DNA of 64,000 nucleotides from Thermoanaerobacter ethanolicus JW 200 (GTDB taxonomy: Bacteria > Bacillota > Thermoanaerobacteria > Thermoanaerobacterales > Thermoanaerobacteraceae): contig NZ_CP033580.1 in assembly GCF_003722315.1 (NCBI RefSeq), positions 929,001-993,000 of the forward strand, given 5' to 3'. This document shows, one piece after another, positions 25,296 to 32,895 of the stretch. The position numbers and the translations under genes were made by a program. The notes below the pieces were generated by a model. That model ran no database searches. It saw only the letters and a program-made list of their open reading frames with translations, and was not told where the DNA came from. The first letter of the stretch is position 1; the number at the start of each line of letters is the position of its first letter.

Positions 25296-25637
25296 ATATA
25301 TATTTATTTAATCGTAGGTAACATATTGTTACAAAAGATAATCCGTATTTCAGAAGCTACATACAACCAAATAATACTTGTGTGGGGTAATCTAATTTTT
25401 TATTTCGTTTTAGGAATATTATTAACAATTCCTTTCTTTTTAAGTGAAACAAAGAAAGAAGGGAATTGGATGATAAATTATAAATGTCTATTGGCTTTTA
25501 TTTTACCCTTATTTGCAGTAGTTTTTTTGTATTTTTATCCCATCTTATTGGACCTTTCTTATGTACTAGGACATGTTATTAATGCACTATCTGTGGTAGC
25601 AGGATATTCATTGATTTTTATAGTCAGCAAGAAGTAA
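25296..25637 (+). pseudogene. 3' part of the membrane-protein gene split by an IS
   Basis: Joined to codons 1-15 at 23851-23895, the gene would encode 128 residues with four hydrophobic helices (IYIYLIVGNILL, ILVWGNLIFYFVLGILLTIPF, CLLAFILPLFAVVFLYFYPILL, ALSVVAGYSLIFIVS). The fusion is in frame across the IS junction. Function is unknown. The 3' part alone has no ribosome binding site. Confidence 0.8.
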
Positions 25638-25680
25638 GAAATAGCTTTAAAAATAAATTGGTACACCAACTGTGAAAATA

Positions 25681-25712
25681 CCCCTCTGAGCTAGATTTAC
25701 ATCTCAGAGGGG
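25681..25712. terminator. Terminator-like hairpin between convergent genes
   Basis: CCCCTCTGAG (25681-25690) pairs perfectly with CTCAGAGGGG (25703-25712). T-runs on either side are weak. It lies 44 bp after the split membrane-protein gene and 61 bp beyond the end of the ABC ATPase on the minus strand. Confidence 0.6.
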
Positions 25713-25773
25713 GAGAATCAAATAGATGTTTTATAGGAAAATCAATTTAAATTTCTTATTGTTACCTTGTTTA

Positions 25774-26571
25774 TTAGGTACTTTTTAGGTAGCCTACAAT
25801 TATTTGATTTAAGCGGGGATATTCACCTATATCTTCTTCAGTTTGTACTAAAACTTCGTTATTCATTACTGCGATTACTTTTGCCCCTTTTATGTTTTCA
25901 TTTAGGCTAACTATTCTGTGTTTTTGTTTCGCTTCATCAATGGAATCTGTATATAGTATTTTTCCATCTTTTATTATGGCAAAACTTGTTGCGTATTCTT
26001 CTAATTCAAATATTTCATGAGAAGAAAGTAAAATAGTGCCCTTCTTTTCATTGACGTATTGCTTTATTATTTCTATAAGTTCAAACCTAGCAGCCGGGTC
26101 AAGGTGCTGTGTAGGCTCATCCAGTATTATGAGTTTTGCATTTGTTGAAAAAGCTAATATCGCTAATATAAGGGTTTTTTGACCCCTTGAGAATTTTTGC
26201 ATCTCTTCGTTTAAGTTAAAGCCATATCGGGAGAGAAAGTTTTTAAAAAACATATCATCCCATGATGGATACAGAGTTTTGTACAGTTTGTAATAGTCTC
26301 CCAGTTGTAAGTTGTTAAAGACTTTTCTGTGTTCTGTAACAAACGCTATATCTTTTTTTATAGAAGGGTGAAAAGGCTTTTCGAATATGAATATTTCGCC
26401 TGAATCCTTTTTTACTGCGTTCATTATGCATTTTAATGTTGTGGTTTTTCCTGCACCGTTTGGACCCACAAGTGCCATTATTTCTCCTTCTTCTACTTTA
26501 AAAGTTACATTGGAGAGTATTTGTTTTCCATCAATTTGTTTACTTAGATTCTTTACTTCTAATGTGTACAT
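25774..26571 (-). CDS. ABC transporter ATP-binding protein (YtrB-like)
   Basis: A 265-residue ATPase: Walker A G-P-N-G-A-G-K-T-T at 36-44, signature F-S-R-G-Q-K near 135, Walker B L-I-I-L-D-E-P-T-Q-H-L-D near 153, and LLSSHEIFELEE with the switch His. It is the last gene of a four-gene operon: adhesin-like protein, GntR regulator, permease, ATPase. This set resembles the Bacillus ytr operon, which a YtrA-type GntR repressor controls and which responds to wall-targeting antibiotics. The drug link is inference from the operon plan. Confidence 0.88.
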   Translation of the reverse strand: MYTLEVKNLSKQIDGKQILSNVTFKVEEGEIMALVGPNGAGKTTTLKCIMNAVKKDSGEIFIFEKPFHPSIKKDIAFVTEHRKVFNNLQLGDYYKLYKTLYPSWDDMFFKNFLSRYGFNLNEEMQKFSRGQKTLILAILAFSTNAKLIILDEPTQHLDPAARFELIEIIKQYVNEKKGTILLSSHEIFELEEYATSFAIIKDGKILYTDSIDEAKQKHRIVSLNENIKGAKVIAVMNNEVLVQTEEDIGEYPRLNQIIVGYLKST

Positions 26572-27161
26572 TAATTTTCACCGCCTTTTATTACATATGA
26601 CCAGAAGCCCAAGAGACAAATGAGGGATGAGTATATCAAGGATAGAAGTAAATTTCCCTGCCGAGTAAAACTTATCAGGCTGTAAGGATTGAAGGCAAAG
26701 CTATTAATATCTGTTGTGCCCATATATCCGAAAAGTGCATCTAAGAAAACTATAAAAGCGCTCCAACCTAATCCATCCATCTCAAAGCCTGAAAAAGTCA
26801 TTTGAAGTCCAAATATTGCAAGTAAAAGTATTAAACTTCTCAAAATAGGCTCAAATTTATTTATAAAAGGGACTCCTAAAAATATTTCTTCAATAGCAGA
26901 GGTTACAATCACAACGAGGCTTAAGAAAATGAGATTGTAAAGGAACAATTCTTTTTTAGAAAAAGGTAGGAAGTATAAAAGTTCTGCATTTTGATGTCTT
27001 ATATCATACACTATAAAAGTGGCAGATAAAAACAAAAGTGCAATTGTTTTGATTAATATTACTGGTATGAATAGTAGAAAAGTAAGAAAAAGTATTCTTA
27101 CAGTTTTCTCCTTTAATTCTTTCTGTATATAAATATCCATTTTATTTATCACTTCATTCAT
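26571..27161 (-). CDS. ABC transporter permease subunit
   Basis: A 196-residue protein with five or six helices. The start ATG 27161 follows GAGGAGG and overlaps the stop codon region of the regulator gene, so the two are coupled; an earlier in-frame start overlaps the regulator and is less likely. The helices and their short loops (FLPFSKKELFLYNLIF) match the small ABC-2-like permeases that pair with BcrA/YtrB ATPases. Its stop overlaps the ATPase start by one base. Confidence 0.75.
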   Translation of the reverse strand: MNEVINKMDIYIQKELKEKTVRILFLTFLLFIPVILIKTIALLFLSATFIVYDIRHQNAELLYFLPFSKKELFLYNLIFLSLVVIVTSAIEEIFLGVPFINKFEPILRSLILLLAIFGLQMTFSGFEMDGLGWSAFIVFLDALFGYMGTTDINSFAFNPYSLISFTRQGNLLLSLIYSSLICLLGFWSYVIKGGEN

Positions 27162-27510
27162 TTTTCCAGACCTCCTCAAAAATTAACATAGAAGTATAAT
27201 AGTCTATACGACTGTTTTTCAATTTTGTGACACATTCTCTTATAATTTTTATTACACCTTCTTCTACATCAATGTCTTTCTTTATAAAATATCCTATGCC
27301 TTGCTCTGACTCTATATATCCTTCGTTTTTTAATTTTTCTAAAGCTTTTATAACTGTATTTATATTTACGTCAAATATCACCTGTAAATCTCTGACAGAT
27401 GGAAGTTGACTGCCTTTTTGAAGGTTACCTAATAAAATTTCTGATTTTATCATGTTTACTATTTGTAAATATGCAGGCACTCCACTGTGTTTATCTACTT
27501 TTCTTAGCAT
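27154..27510 (-). CDS. GntR-family repressor, YtrA subfamily
   Basis: A 118-residue protein. Residues 1-70 are the GntR winged helix: P-A-Y-L-Q-I-V-N-M-I-K, then L-P-S-V-R-D-L-Q, N-I-N-T-V-I-K-A-L-E-K-L and the wing I-E-S-E-Q-G-I-G-Y-F-I. The short C-terminal tail of about 45 residues is characteristic of YtrA rather than FadR or HutC types. It sits inside the operon it probably controls; the likely operator is the 44-bp palindrome in front of the first gene. Confidence 0.88.
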   Translation of the reverse strand: MLRKVDKHSGVPAYLQIVNMIKSEILLGNLQKGSQLPSVRDLQVIFDVNINTVIKALEKLKNEGYIESEQGIGYFIKKDIDVEEGVIKIIRECVTKLKNSRIDYYTSMLIFEEVWKNE

Positions 27511-27519
27511 TTTGCACCA

Positions 27520-28653
27520 TCACTCTCTGATTAATTTTATAAGGCCTGAATTTTTTATGTCGATAGGAGCTTTGCTTTTGTTTATAATTTTTAAAGAACC
27601 GCCTGTTGCATCTATATAAAATTCACCAGTTTCATCAGGAGTATTTAAAATTTCAAGTGTTCCATTTAAAGAAGTGGCATTTATATTAAAATTATTAAAT
27701 TTTGATTTTATATCAATATTTACACCAGTGGCGTCTAATATGATTTTATCAAAATCTAATTCTCCTTTTATGTTACTCCCTGTAGTATTGAGATTTAAGT
27801 TTTTACCTTTTAATTTGCCATTCAAGTCAAAACCAACAGTATTTATATAAATGTTATTTTCTGATACGATATCAGCATTTATTGTAGTTTCAACAGAGTT
27901 TATATGAATGTCTTTAATGTTTCCACTACCAATTATCTTGACTGATGTACAATCAATATCAAGGTTTTTTGCAAGTGATGTACCTAATTTTATAACATAA
28001 GTAGAATTTTTTATAGGAGAAAATTCTTCTAAATGTAAAACTTTATTATCTCCGGTTTCTATTAATCGAGAAGGATAAGACAAAGTATCGCCTTCAACAA
28101 GTTCCAACTCAATTTCTGAGGAGACTTTAATAGATATGCTATCTATGTCTTTTACTGAAATTGATTTATCCGGCAGAAAATTTTCATGAGGGCGTAAGTC
28201 AGAAATTTCATTAGAACTATTTGGGATAGTTATTGGAGGAATATTAATATGAATACCTGGAATATCAATTTTTGTACCATTGTCTTTTATAGTTTTTGTC
28301 TTAACATTAGTAAAAAATAAACCCATTCCTAAAATTGGTACGGTAATTACCATTATAAATAATACGAGTAAAACAATTGAAAGTGAAGAAGATAGCCCTT
28401 TTCTTATAGGGAAGATACTTATTAAAAGTACAAAAGATAAAATAAAAAGCAATACTTTTAAAGAAATCCATGGAGAAAGCCAAGCAATTATAACGCTTAT
28501 CCCTGATGCTATTACTCTTAAAGTAATGCTCTCTTTAAAAGTTTTTACAATTGTGAGATTAGAAGTTTTGCTTGAGAATAGGAAAATAAAACCGGTTAGT
28601 AAAGCTACAAAGGACGCTAAAAATACGATAGTTTCAATTAAATTTTGATTCAT
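27520..28653 (-). CDS. Membrane protein with adhesin-like beta-repeat domain (DUF4097-like)
   Basis: A 377-residue protein. The start ATG 28653 follows GGGAGGT. Four hydrophobic helices span about residues 5-120. The C-terminal 220 residues are outer-facing and made of short repeats with the pattern I-x-I-x-x-x-G-x-N-x-x-x-x (INAD...INTVGFDLNG, LNLNTTGSNIKG, LDATGVNIDIKS, INATSLNGTLEI), as in DUF4097/putative-adhesin beta-solenoids. Such proteins often sit with PspC- or YtrA-linked stress systems. It is the first gene of the operon. Confidence 0.7.
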   Translation of the reverse strand: MNQNLIETIVFLASFVALLTGFIFLFSSKTSNLTIVKTFKESITLRVIASGISVIIAWLSPWISLKVLLFILSFVLLISIFPIRKGLSSSLSIVLLVLFIMVITVPILGMGLFFTNVKTKTIKDNGTKIDIPGIHINIPPITIPNSSNEISDLRPHENFLPDKSISVKDIDSISIKVSSEIELELVEGDTLSYPSRLIETGDNKVLHLEEFSPIKNSTYVIKLGTSLAKNLDIDCTSVKIIGSGNIKDIHINSVETTINADIVSENNIYINTVGFDLNGKLKGKNLNLNTTGSNIKGELDFDKIILDATGVNIDIKSKFNNFNINATSLNGTLEILNTPDETGEFYIDATGGSLKIINKSKAPIDIKNSGLIKLIRE

Positions 28654-28666
28654 AAAATGACCTCCC

Positions 28667-28710
28667 AAAGTTTTATAGTGTTATATAATTATATAACACT
28701 ATAAAACTTT
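28667..28710 (-). promoter_or_regulatory. 44-bp perfect palindrome over the promoter of the GntR operon
   Basis: The sequence from 28667 to 28688 (AAAGTTTTATAGTGTTATAT plus AA) is followed by its exact reverse complement to 28710. On the minus strand a TTGACA box (28719-28714) stands 17 bp before TATATA inside the palindrome, so the repeat covers the -10 region and start site, just upstream of the GGGAGGT binding site. Its inner part AGTGTT-N12-AACACT resembles the AGTGTA-N13-TACACT operator of YtrA regulators. It is very likely the autorepression site of the GntR protein. Confidence 0.75.
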
Positions 28711-28864
28711 TTTGTCAATAAGTTTTAAAAAATTATTAAAACAATTTTTAAGCTAGAAAAAATAAGAAGGAATTTAAAGATCTATGTAGAAATAATAAAC
28801 TTGTAGAGGTTAATCATTAAAATTTGAAGGTGGTTTAATAAAACTATACGGGAAGGGGTAGAAA

Positions 28865-29908
28865 ATGGATTATAAGGGTTTATTAAAAAAGCTTAGTGAA
28901 AGCTACGGGGTTTCTGGGCATGAGAGAGGAATTTATGACCTCTTAAAAAAAGAATTTGAGCCAATTTCAGATGAAGTTAAAGAAGACAATTTTGGCAATC
29001 TTATTTTTAAAAAGAAGGGCACAAAAGGCAAGTACAAGGTGATGTTAGCAGCTCATTTAGATGAAATAGGCCTTATGGTGAAAGATATTGATGAGAAAGG
29101 ATTTATAAAATTTACAACAGTAGGAGGGGTTGATCAGAGGACTTTTCCTTCCCAAGAAGTTATAGTTCACGGTAAAAAGGATTTGTTGGGAGTTATAGGA
29201 AGTAAGCCACCACATCTTTTGTCTTCTGAGGACATGGAAAAAGCTATAAAAATAGATGATATGTATGTGGATGTTGGACTTCAAAAGGAGGAGGTAGAAA
29301 AGCTTGTAAGTATTGGAGATATAATAACCGTAAAAAGGGAGTTTAAAGAGCTTTTGAATGAGAATGTTTCGGGAAAAGCTTTGGACGATAGAGCAGGGGT
29401 TGTGGTGATGGCAGTATGCCTTGAGGAGCTCAAGAAGGTGTACCATTATCACGACGTATATGCTGTAGCCACTCTTCAGGAAGAGGTGGGAGTAAGAGGA
29501 GCTACGACTTCTTCTTACAATATTGAACCTGATATAGCTATAGCGATTGATGTGACTCATGCGAAAGCGAGGGGAGTTAGCCGAGACATAGAGGTAGGGA
29601 AAGGGCCTGCGATTGGGAAGGGGCCTAATATTCATCCTGCTGTATATAAAGGGCTTGTAGATATAGCTAAAAAATACAATATAAATTATCAGATAGAGCC
29701 GCTTCCTGGGCATTCAGGCACTGATGCATGGGCAATCCAGGTGTCAAAAAAAGGAGTTCCTACAGGGCTTGTGTCAATACCTTTGAAGTACATGCATACT
29801 TCTGTGGAAACTGCTAATATGAAAGACATAATAGAAAGCGGCAGACTGCTGGCACACTATATTGCCAATCTGCCGCCTGAGGAATTGGAGGGACATTTAT
29901 GTTATTAA
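28865..29908 (+). CDS. M42-family aminopeptidase (first of three)
   Basis: A 347-residue enzyme. Zinc-ligand motifs of the M42 family are present: A-A-H-L-D-E-I-G (His about 62), A-L-D-D-R-A-G (Asp about 176), Q-E-E-V-G-V-R-G-A (Glu pair about 208), A-I-D-V-T-H (Asp about 230) and the final H in KYMHTSVE (about 317). Family members form dodecameric cytoplasmic shells that trim peptides. Start ATG 28865 follows GGAAGGGG. It overlaps the next gene by 10 bp, so all three are one operon for peptide use. Confidence 0.93.
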   Translation: MDYKGLLKKLSESYGVSGHERGIYDLLKKEFEPISDEVKEDNFGNLIFKKKGTKGKYKVMLAAHLDEIGLMVKDIDEKGFIKFTTVGGVDQRTFPSQEVIVHGKKDLLGVIGSKPPHLLSSEDMEKAIKIDDMYVDVGLQKEEVEKLVSIGDIITVKREFKELLNENVSGKALDDRAGVVVMAVCLEELKKVYHYHDVYAVATLQEEVGVRGATTSSYNIEPDIAIAIDVTHAKARGVSRDIEVGKGPAIGKGPNIHPAVYKGLVDIAKKYNINYQIEPLPGHSGTDAWAIQVSKKGVPTGLVSIPLKYMHTSVETANMKDIIESGRLLAHYIANLPPEELEGHLCY

Positions 29909-30918
29909 AGGAGTTAACTGAGCTTTTAGGTGCTTCTGGAGATGAAAAAGAGGTAAGAGAGAAAATAAGAGAAATAGTAAAACCTTATGTGGATGAGCTT
30001 TATGTAGACAGAATTGGAAATTTAATAGCCTGCAAAAAAGGGAAAAAGGAAAAGCCAAAGGTGATGCTGGCTGCTCACATGGATGAAGTTGCTTTAATGG
30101 TGAAGTCTGTAAATGAAGACGGGACATTGAGTTTTTCTCCTGTGGGCGGAGTTGACAACCGTATTCTGGTAGCCAAAGCAGTAAAGGTAGGGGAGAAGAA
30201 GATAAACGGGGTAATAGGTGCAAAACCTATACATCTTCAGAAAAAAGGAGAGCAGGAAAAACCTCTTGACTTTGATGAACTCTATATAGACATTGGAGCA
30301 GCATCTAAAGAAGAAGCTTTAAAGCACGTTTCACCCGGTGACTATGTCTACTTTGAATCAAATTTTGAACTTTTGGGGGATGGATACGTTAAGGCAAAGG
30401 CTTTAGACGATAGGATAGGTTGTAACGTGCTGATAGAAATTCTGAAGAATACATATGAGTATCCTGTTTGTGCAGCTTTTACAGTTCAAGAAGAAGTTGG
30501 TTTAAGAGGCGCAGGTGTAGCAGCTTACAATGTAGATCCTGATTTTGCAATAGTGGTAGAAGGCACTGTCGCTGCAGATGTTGTGGATTCAGAACCTCAT
30601 TTGGTTTCTACAGAACTAGGGAAAGGACCAGCGATTTCACTTATGGATAGAACTACTTTGTATGATAGAAAGATTATCGATAAAATCGTCAAGATAGCAG
30701 AAAAGAATAAGATACCCTATCAGTTTAGAAGAATAGCTAGCGGTGGTAATGACGCAGGGAAAATTCACCTTACAAAGGGAGGAATAAAGACGGTAGCTAT
30801 ATCTGTACCTTGCAGGTATATTCATTCCTTCAATTCTGTAGCTAATCTGAATGACTTTGATAATACAGTTAAACTTGTAGACTTAGTGACTAAAAATATT
30901 GAGGAGGTATTAGGATGA
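29899..30918 (+). CDS. M42-family aminopeptidase (second of three)
   Basis: A 339-residue paralog of the neighbours. The motifs are A-A-H-M-D-E-V-A, A-L-D-D-R-I-G, Q-E-E-V-G-L-R-G-A, V-V-E-G-T (Glu in place of the Asp seen in the first and third copies) and R-Y-I-H-S-F. The Glu/Asp change at the fourth metal position is a known way in which M42 subtypes differ in residue preference. The three enzymes probably have complementary specificities or form mixed shells. Start ATG 29899 lies inside the upstream gene. Confidence 0.92.
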   Translation: MLLKELTELLGASGDEKEVREKIREIVKPYVDELYVDRIGNLIACKKGKKEKPKVMLAAHMDEVALMVKSVNEDGTLSFSPVGGVDNRILVAKAVKVGEKKINGVIGAKPIHLQKKGEQEKPLDFDELYIDIGAASKEEALKHVSPGDYVYFESNFELLGDGYVKAKALDDRIGCNVLIEILKNTYEYPVCAAFTVQEEVGLRGAGVAAYNVDPDFAIVVEGTVAADVVDSEPHLVSTELGKGPAISLMDRTTLYDRKIIDKIVKIAEKNKIPYQFRRIASGGNDAGKIHLTKGGIKTVAISVPCRYIHSFNSVANLNDFDNTVKLVDLVTKNIEEVLG

Positions 30919-31898
30919 GTGTAAATGTGGAACTTATAAAAAAGCTAACACAGGCTTTTGGACATTCGGGAAATGAGGAGAAGGTTTTTGAGATTATAAA
31001 AGAGGAAGTCAAAGGCTTTTGCGATGAAATTACTCATGACGCAATGGGCAACATGATATGTGTGAAAAAGGGAAAGGGCAAAAAGATAATGGTGGCTGCT
31101 CATGCTGATGAAATAGGCATTATGGTTACGCATATTGAAGAGGAAGGCTTCTTGAGGTTTACAACGATAGGTGGCGTTTATGTAGAGCATCTGGTGGGAA
31201 GAAGAGTTGTGTTTAAAAATGGTACAGTAGGAGTGATTGGAGTAGAACATTTGGAAGATAAAAAGGATTTTAAACTAGAAAAGCTTTATATAGACATAGG
31301 AGCAAAGGATAAAAAAGAAGCTGAAGAGCTTGTCAGAATAGGAGATAGTGGGGCTTTTGTAGGGGAGTTTGTAGAAGCTGGAGATAGGTTAGTCTCCAAA
31401 GCTTTTGATGACAGAATAGGTTGTTATGTAGCGATTGAAGCGCTAAAAAACGTGAAGACAGAAAATGAGCTGTATTTTGTCTTCACAGTGCAGGAAGAAG
31501 TAGGTTTGAGAGGAGCTACTACAGCCGCTTACAGTATTAATCCTGATTTTGCTATTGCTGTTGATGTTACAGCAACGGGAGATACTCCTAAAGCGAAGAA
31601 AATGGCGGTAGCTCTCGGTAAAGGCGCAGCAATAAAGGTGATGGATAGGTCAATAATTGTGAGCCCTTCTGTAAGAGATATGATGATTGAAACTGCGAAA
31701 GAGAACAATATTCCGTATCAGTTAGAGATTCTAGAATTTGGGGGTACTGACGCAGGGGCAATTCACCTTTCAAGAGGGGGAGTACCTTCAGGGGTGATTT
31801 CTATTCCCACAAGGTATGTCCACAGCGTTTCAGAAATGGTGGATAAAAATGATGTGGAGGCAAGTATTAACCTCCTGATAAAAATACTGGAAAAATAA
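30915..31898 (+). CDS. M42-family aminopeptidase (third of three)
   Basis: A 327-residue paralog, starting at ATG 30915 with a 4-bp stop-start overlap and GAGGAGG upstream. Metal and catalytic motifs are complete: A-A-H-A-D-E-I-G, A-F-D-D-R-I-G, Q-E-E-V-G-L-R-G-A, A-V-D-V-T, and R-Y-V-H-S-V-S. It lacks about 12 residues in the loop before the active-site Asp compared with the first copy. It closes the operon, followed directly by a strong terminator. Confidence 0.93.
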   Translation: MSVNVELIKKLTQAFGHSGNEEKVFEIIKEEVKGFCDEITHDAMGNMICVKKGKGKKIMVAAHADEIGIMVTHIEEEGFLRFTTIGGVYVEHLVGRRVVFKNGTVGVIGVEHLEDKKDFKLEKLYIDIGAKDKKEAEELVRIGDSGAFVGEFVEAGDRLVSKAFDDRIGCYVAIEALKNVKTENELYFVFTVQEEVGLRGATTAAYSINPDFAIAVDVTATGDTPKAKKMAVALGKGAAIKVMDRSIIVSPSVRDMMIETAKENNIPYQLEILEFGGTDAGAIHLSRGGVPSGVISIPTRYVHSVSEMVDKNDVEASINLLIKILEK

Positions 31899-31902
31899 AG
31901 CA

Positions 31903-31935
31903 AAAGACCCTGCTTCTTACGCGGGGTCTTTTTAT
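31903..31935 (+). terminator. Terminator of the M42 peptidase operon
   Basis: AAAGACCCTGC and GCGGGGTCTTT pair with one mismatch around TTCTTAC, followed by TTTATTTAT. Confidence 0.9.
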
Positions 31936-31943
31936 TTATGGAC

Positions 31944-32072
31944 TTACGCATTTTCACTAGAGGTGCTATTTTTTGAATTTACAAGCCAGTTGACTATAAA
32001 AAATACAGCCACTGTGAGTAGAACAAGCCCTCATATTGCCCAGATGAGATTTTTAAGGTTGAATTTAAACAT
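31944..32072 (-). pseudogene. Small membrane protein gene with an in-frame TGA
   Basis: The minus strand has GGGAGAAAAG then ATG at 32072. The 42-codon frame reads MFKFNLKNLIWAI, a TGA at codon 14, then GLVLLTVAVFFIVNWLVNS and a polar tail to TAA at 31944. TGA for TGG is a one-base change, so an ancestral W is likely. Without the stop it is a single-helix membrane protein with a proper start and stop. Function is unknown. Confidence 0.45.
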
Positions 32073-32084
32073 CTTTTCTCCCTG

Positions 32085-32345
32085 GTTACCCAAACTGTAC
32101 AAAACTGTACAGTTTAGATAGCTGGGGTATTTGTAGTCCGCCCTTCAGACTTTTCCAGCCCCAGCAGGCGGTATTTGGGAAAGCCATAGCCCCTGCCCCA
32201 AGAAGCAGGAACTCACGCCCTTACGGGTCTCCCCACTTGCCCTGAATTAGTAATTCCTTCAGGGGAGAGAAGTCTCTTAGCACCTTTTCAGGAGAGAGTG
32301 GAGTTACCACCGCTACCTTGAGAACTTGCCAGAAATCATAGGTAC
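32085..32345 (-). ncRNA. Candidate omega RNA at the 3' end of the TnpB element
   Basis: TnpB-guide RNAs come from the 3' end of the element and overlap the end of tnpB. Here, on the minus strand after the stop codon near 32221, the sequence is GC-rich and foldable: ACCCGTAAGGG, CCTGC...GCAGG, CCGCC...GGCGG, and near the tip the palindrome AAACTGTACAGTTT (32102-32115), with a second AAACTGTAC just beyond. The exact boundary and guide cannot be read. The tnpB gene is broken, so the RNA would act only with a TnpB made elsewhere. Confidence 0.45.
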
Positions 32346-32755
32346 TAAAACTTGTTCCATCCAGAGGTTCTAGCCCCCTTCCTGGCTCACTCTCAAGGCT
32401 TTGTATGAGTTTTATTGCTTTGTTTATCTCTTTTAAATGTTTTTTCTTTAAATGTATGTTTTTGACTGTTTTCTTTACATGTTCTTTTAATTCTTCCAGT
32501 TCATCTACAGTCAATGCATTGAGAAACTTTATATAATTGCCTGGTATTTTTTCTTCTTTACTCAATCCTCTTCTTGCTATTACATAGGCTGCTGCTATAT
32601 CTTTTGTTATCATATACTGCGGTGCATATTTTAACATCCCTATTATTGAGGTGTAAGAAGGATTGACTTCTATTACTTCTATCCCTTCTCTTTTTGCTAG
32701 TGTTTTTATTTTTGAAAGAAGTGATTTGTAGCTAAAGTTATGTCTTATCCTTCTT
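32221..32755 (-). pseudogene. TnpB C-terminal part, cut off by a transposon
   Basis: The frame reads RRIRHNFSYKSLLSKIKTLA then EVIEVNPSYTSIIGMLKYAP and TKDIAAAYVIARRGL, the RuvC-III end of an IS1341-type TnpB; the Asp in TKDIAAA is the third catalytic acid. This subtype lacks the CxxC pair. It joins exactly to the N-terminal part at 37624-38531 when the transposon and one copy of CTTCTT (32750-32755) are removed. The tail after RuvC-III is about 110 residues long. Confidence 0.88.
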
Positions 32756-32820
32756 TGTCATTTCTCAAATTAATTTAGCCCAAAACCGATAAAATTTTTC
32801 AGATTAAATAATCTTGTGAT

Positions 32821-32878
32821 AAAATTAATGCTAAAGGAATTTAAAAAAATTTTTTCAGATTCCTTTAGCATTAATTTT
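32821..32878. repeat. 20-bp perfect inverted repeat ahead of the zinc-cluster gene
   Basis: AAAATTAATGCTAAAGGAAT (32821-32840) pairs exactly with 32859-32878 around an 18-base AT loop. It ends two bases before the ribosome binding region of the first transposon gene. It could be an operator or an RNA hairpin that limits transposition gene expression, or block transcripts that enter from outside. Confidence 0.7.
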
Positions 32879-32895
32879 AATTGGAGAGGTTACTT

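Noticed and set aside
29057-31773. Long open frames on the minus strand across the three peptidase genes (for example 29057-29713).
   Set aside because: They lie entirely inside well-supported M42 genes, have no ribosome binding sites and look like codon-bias shadows.
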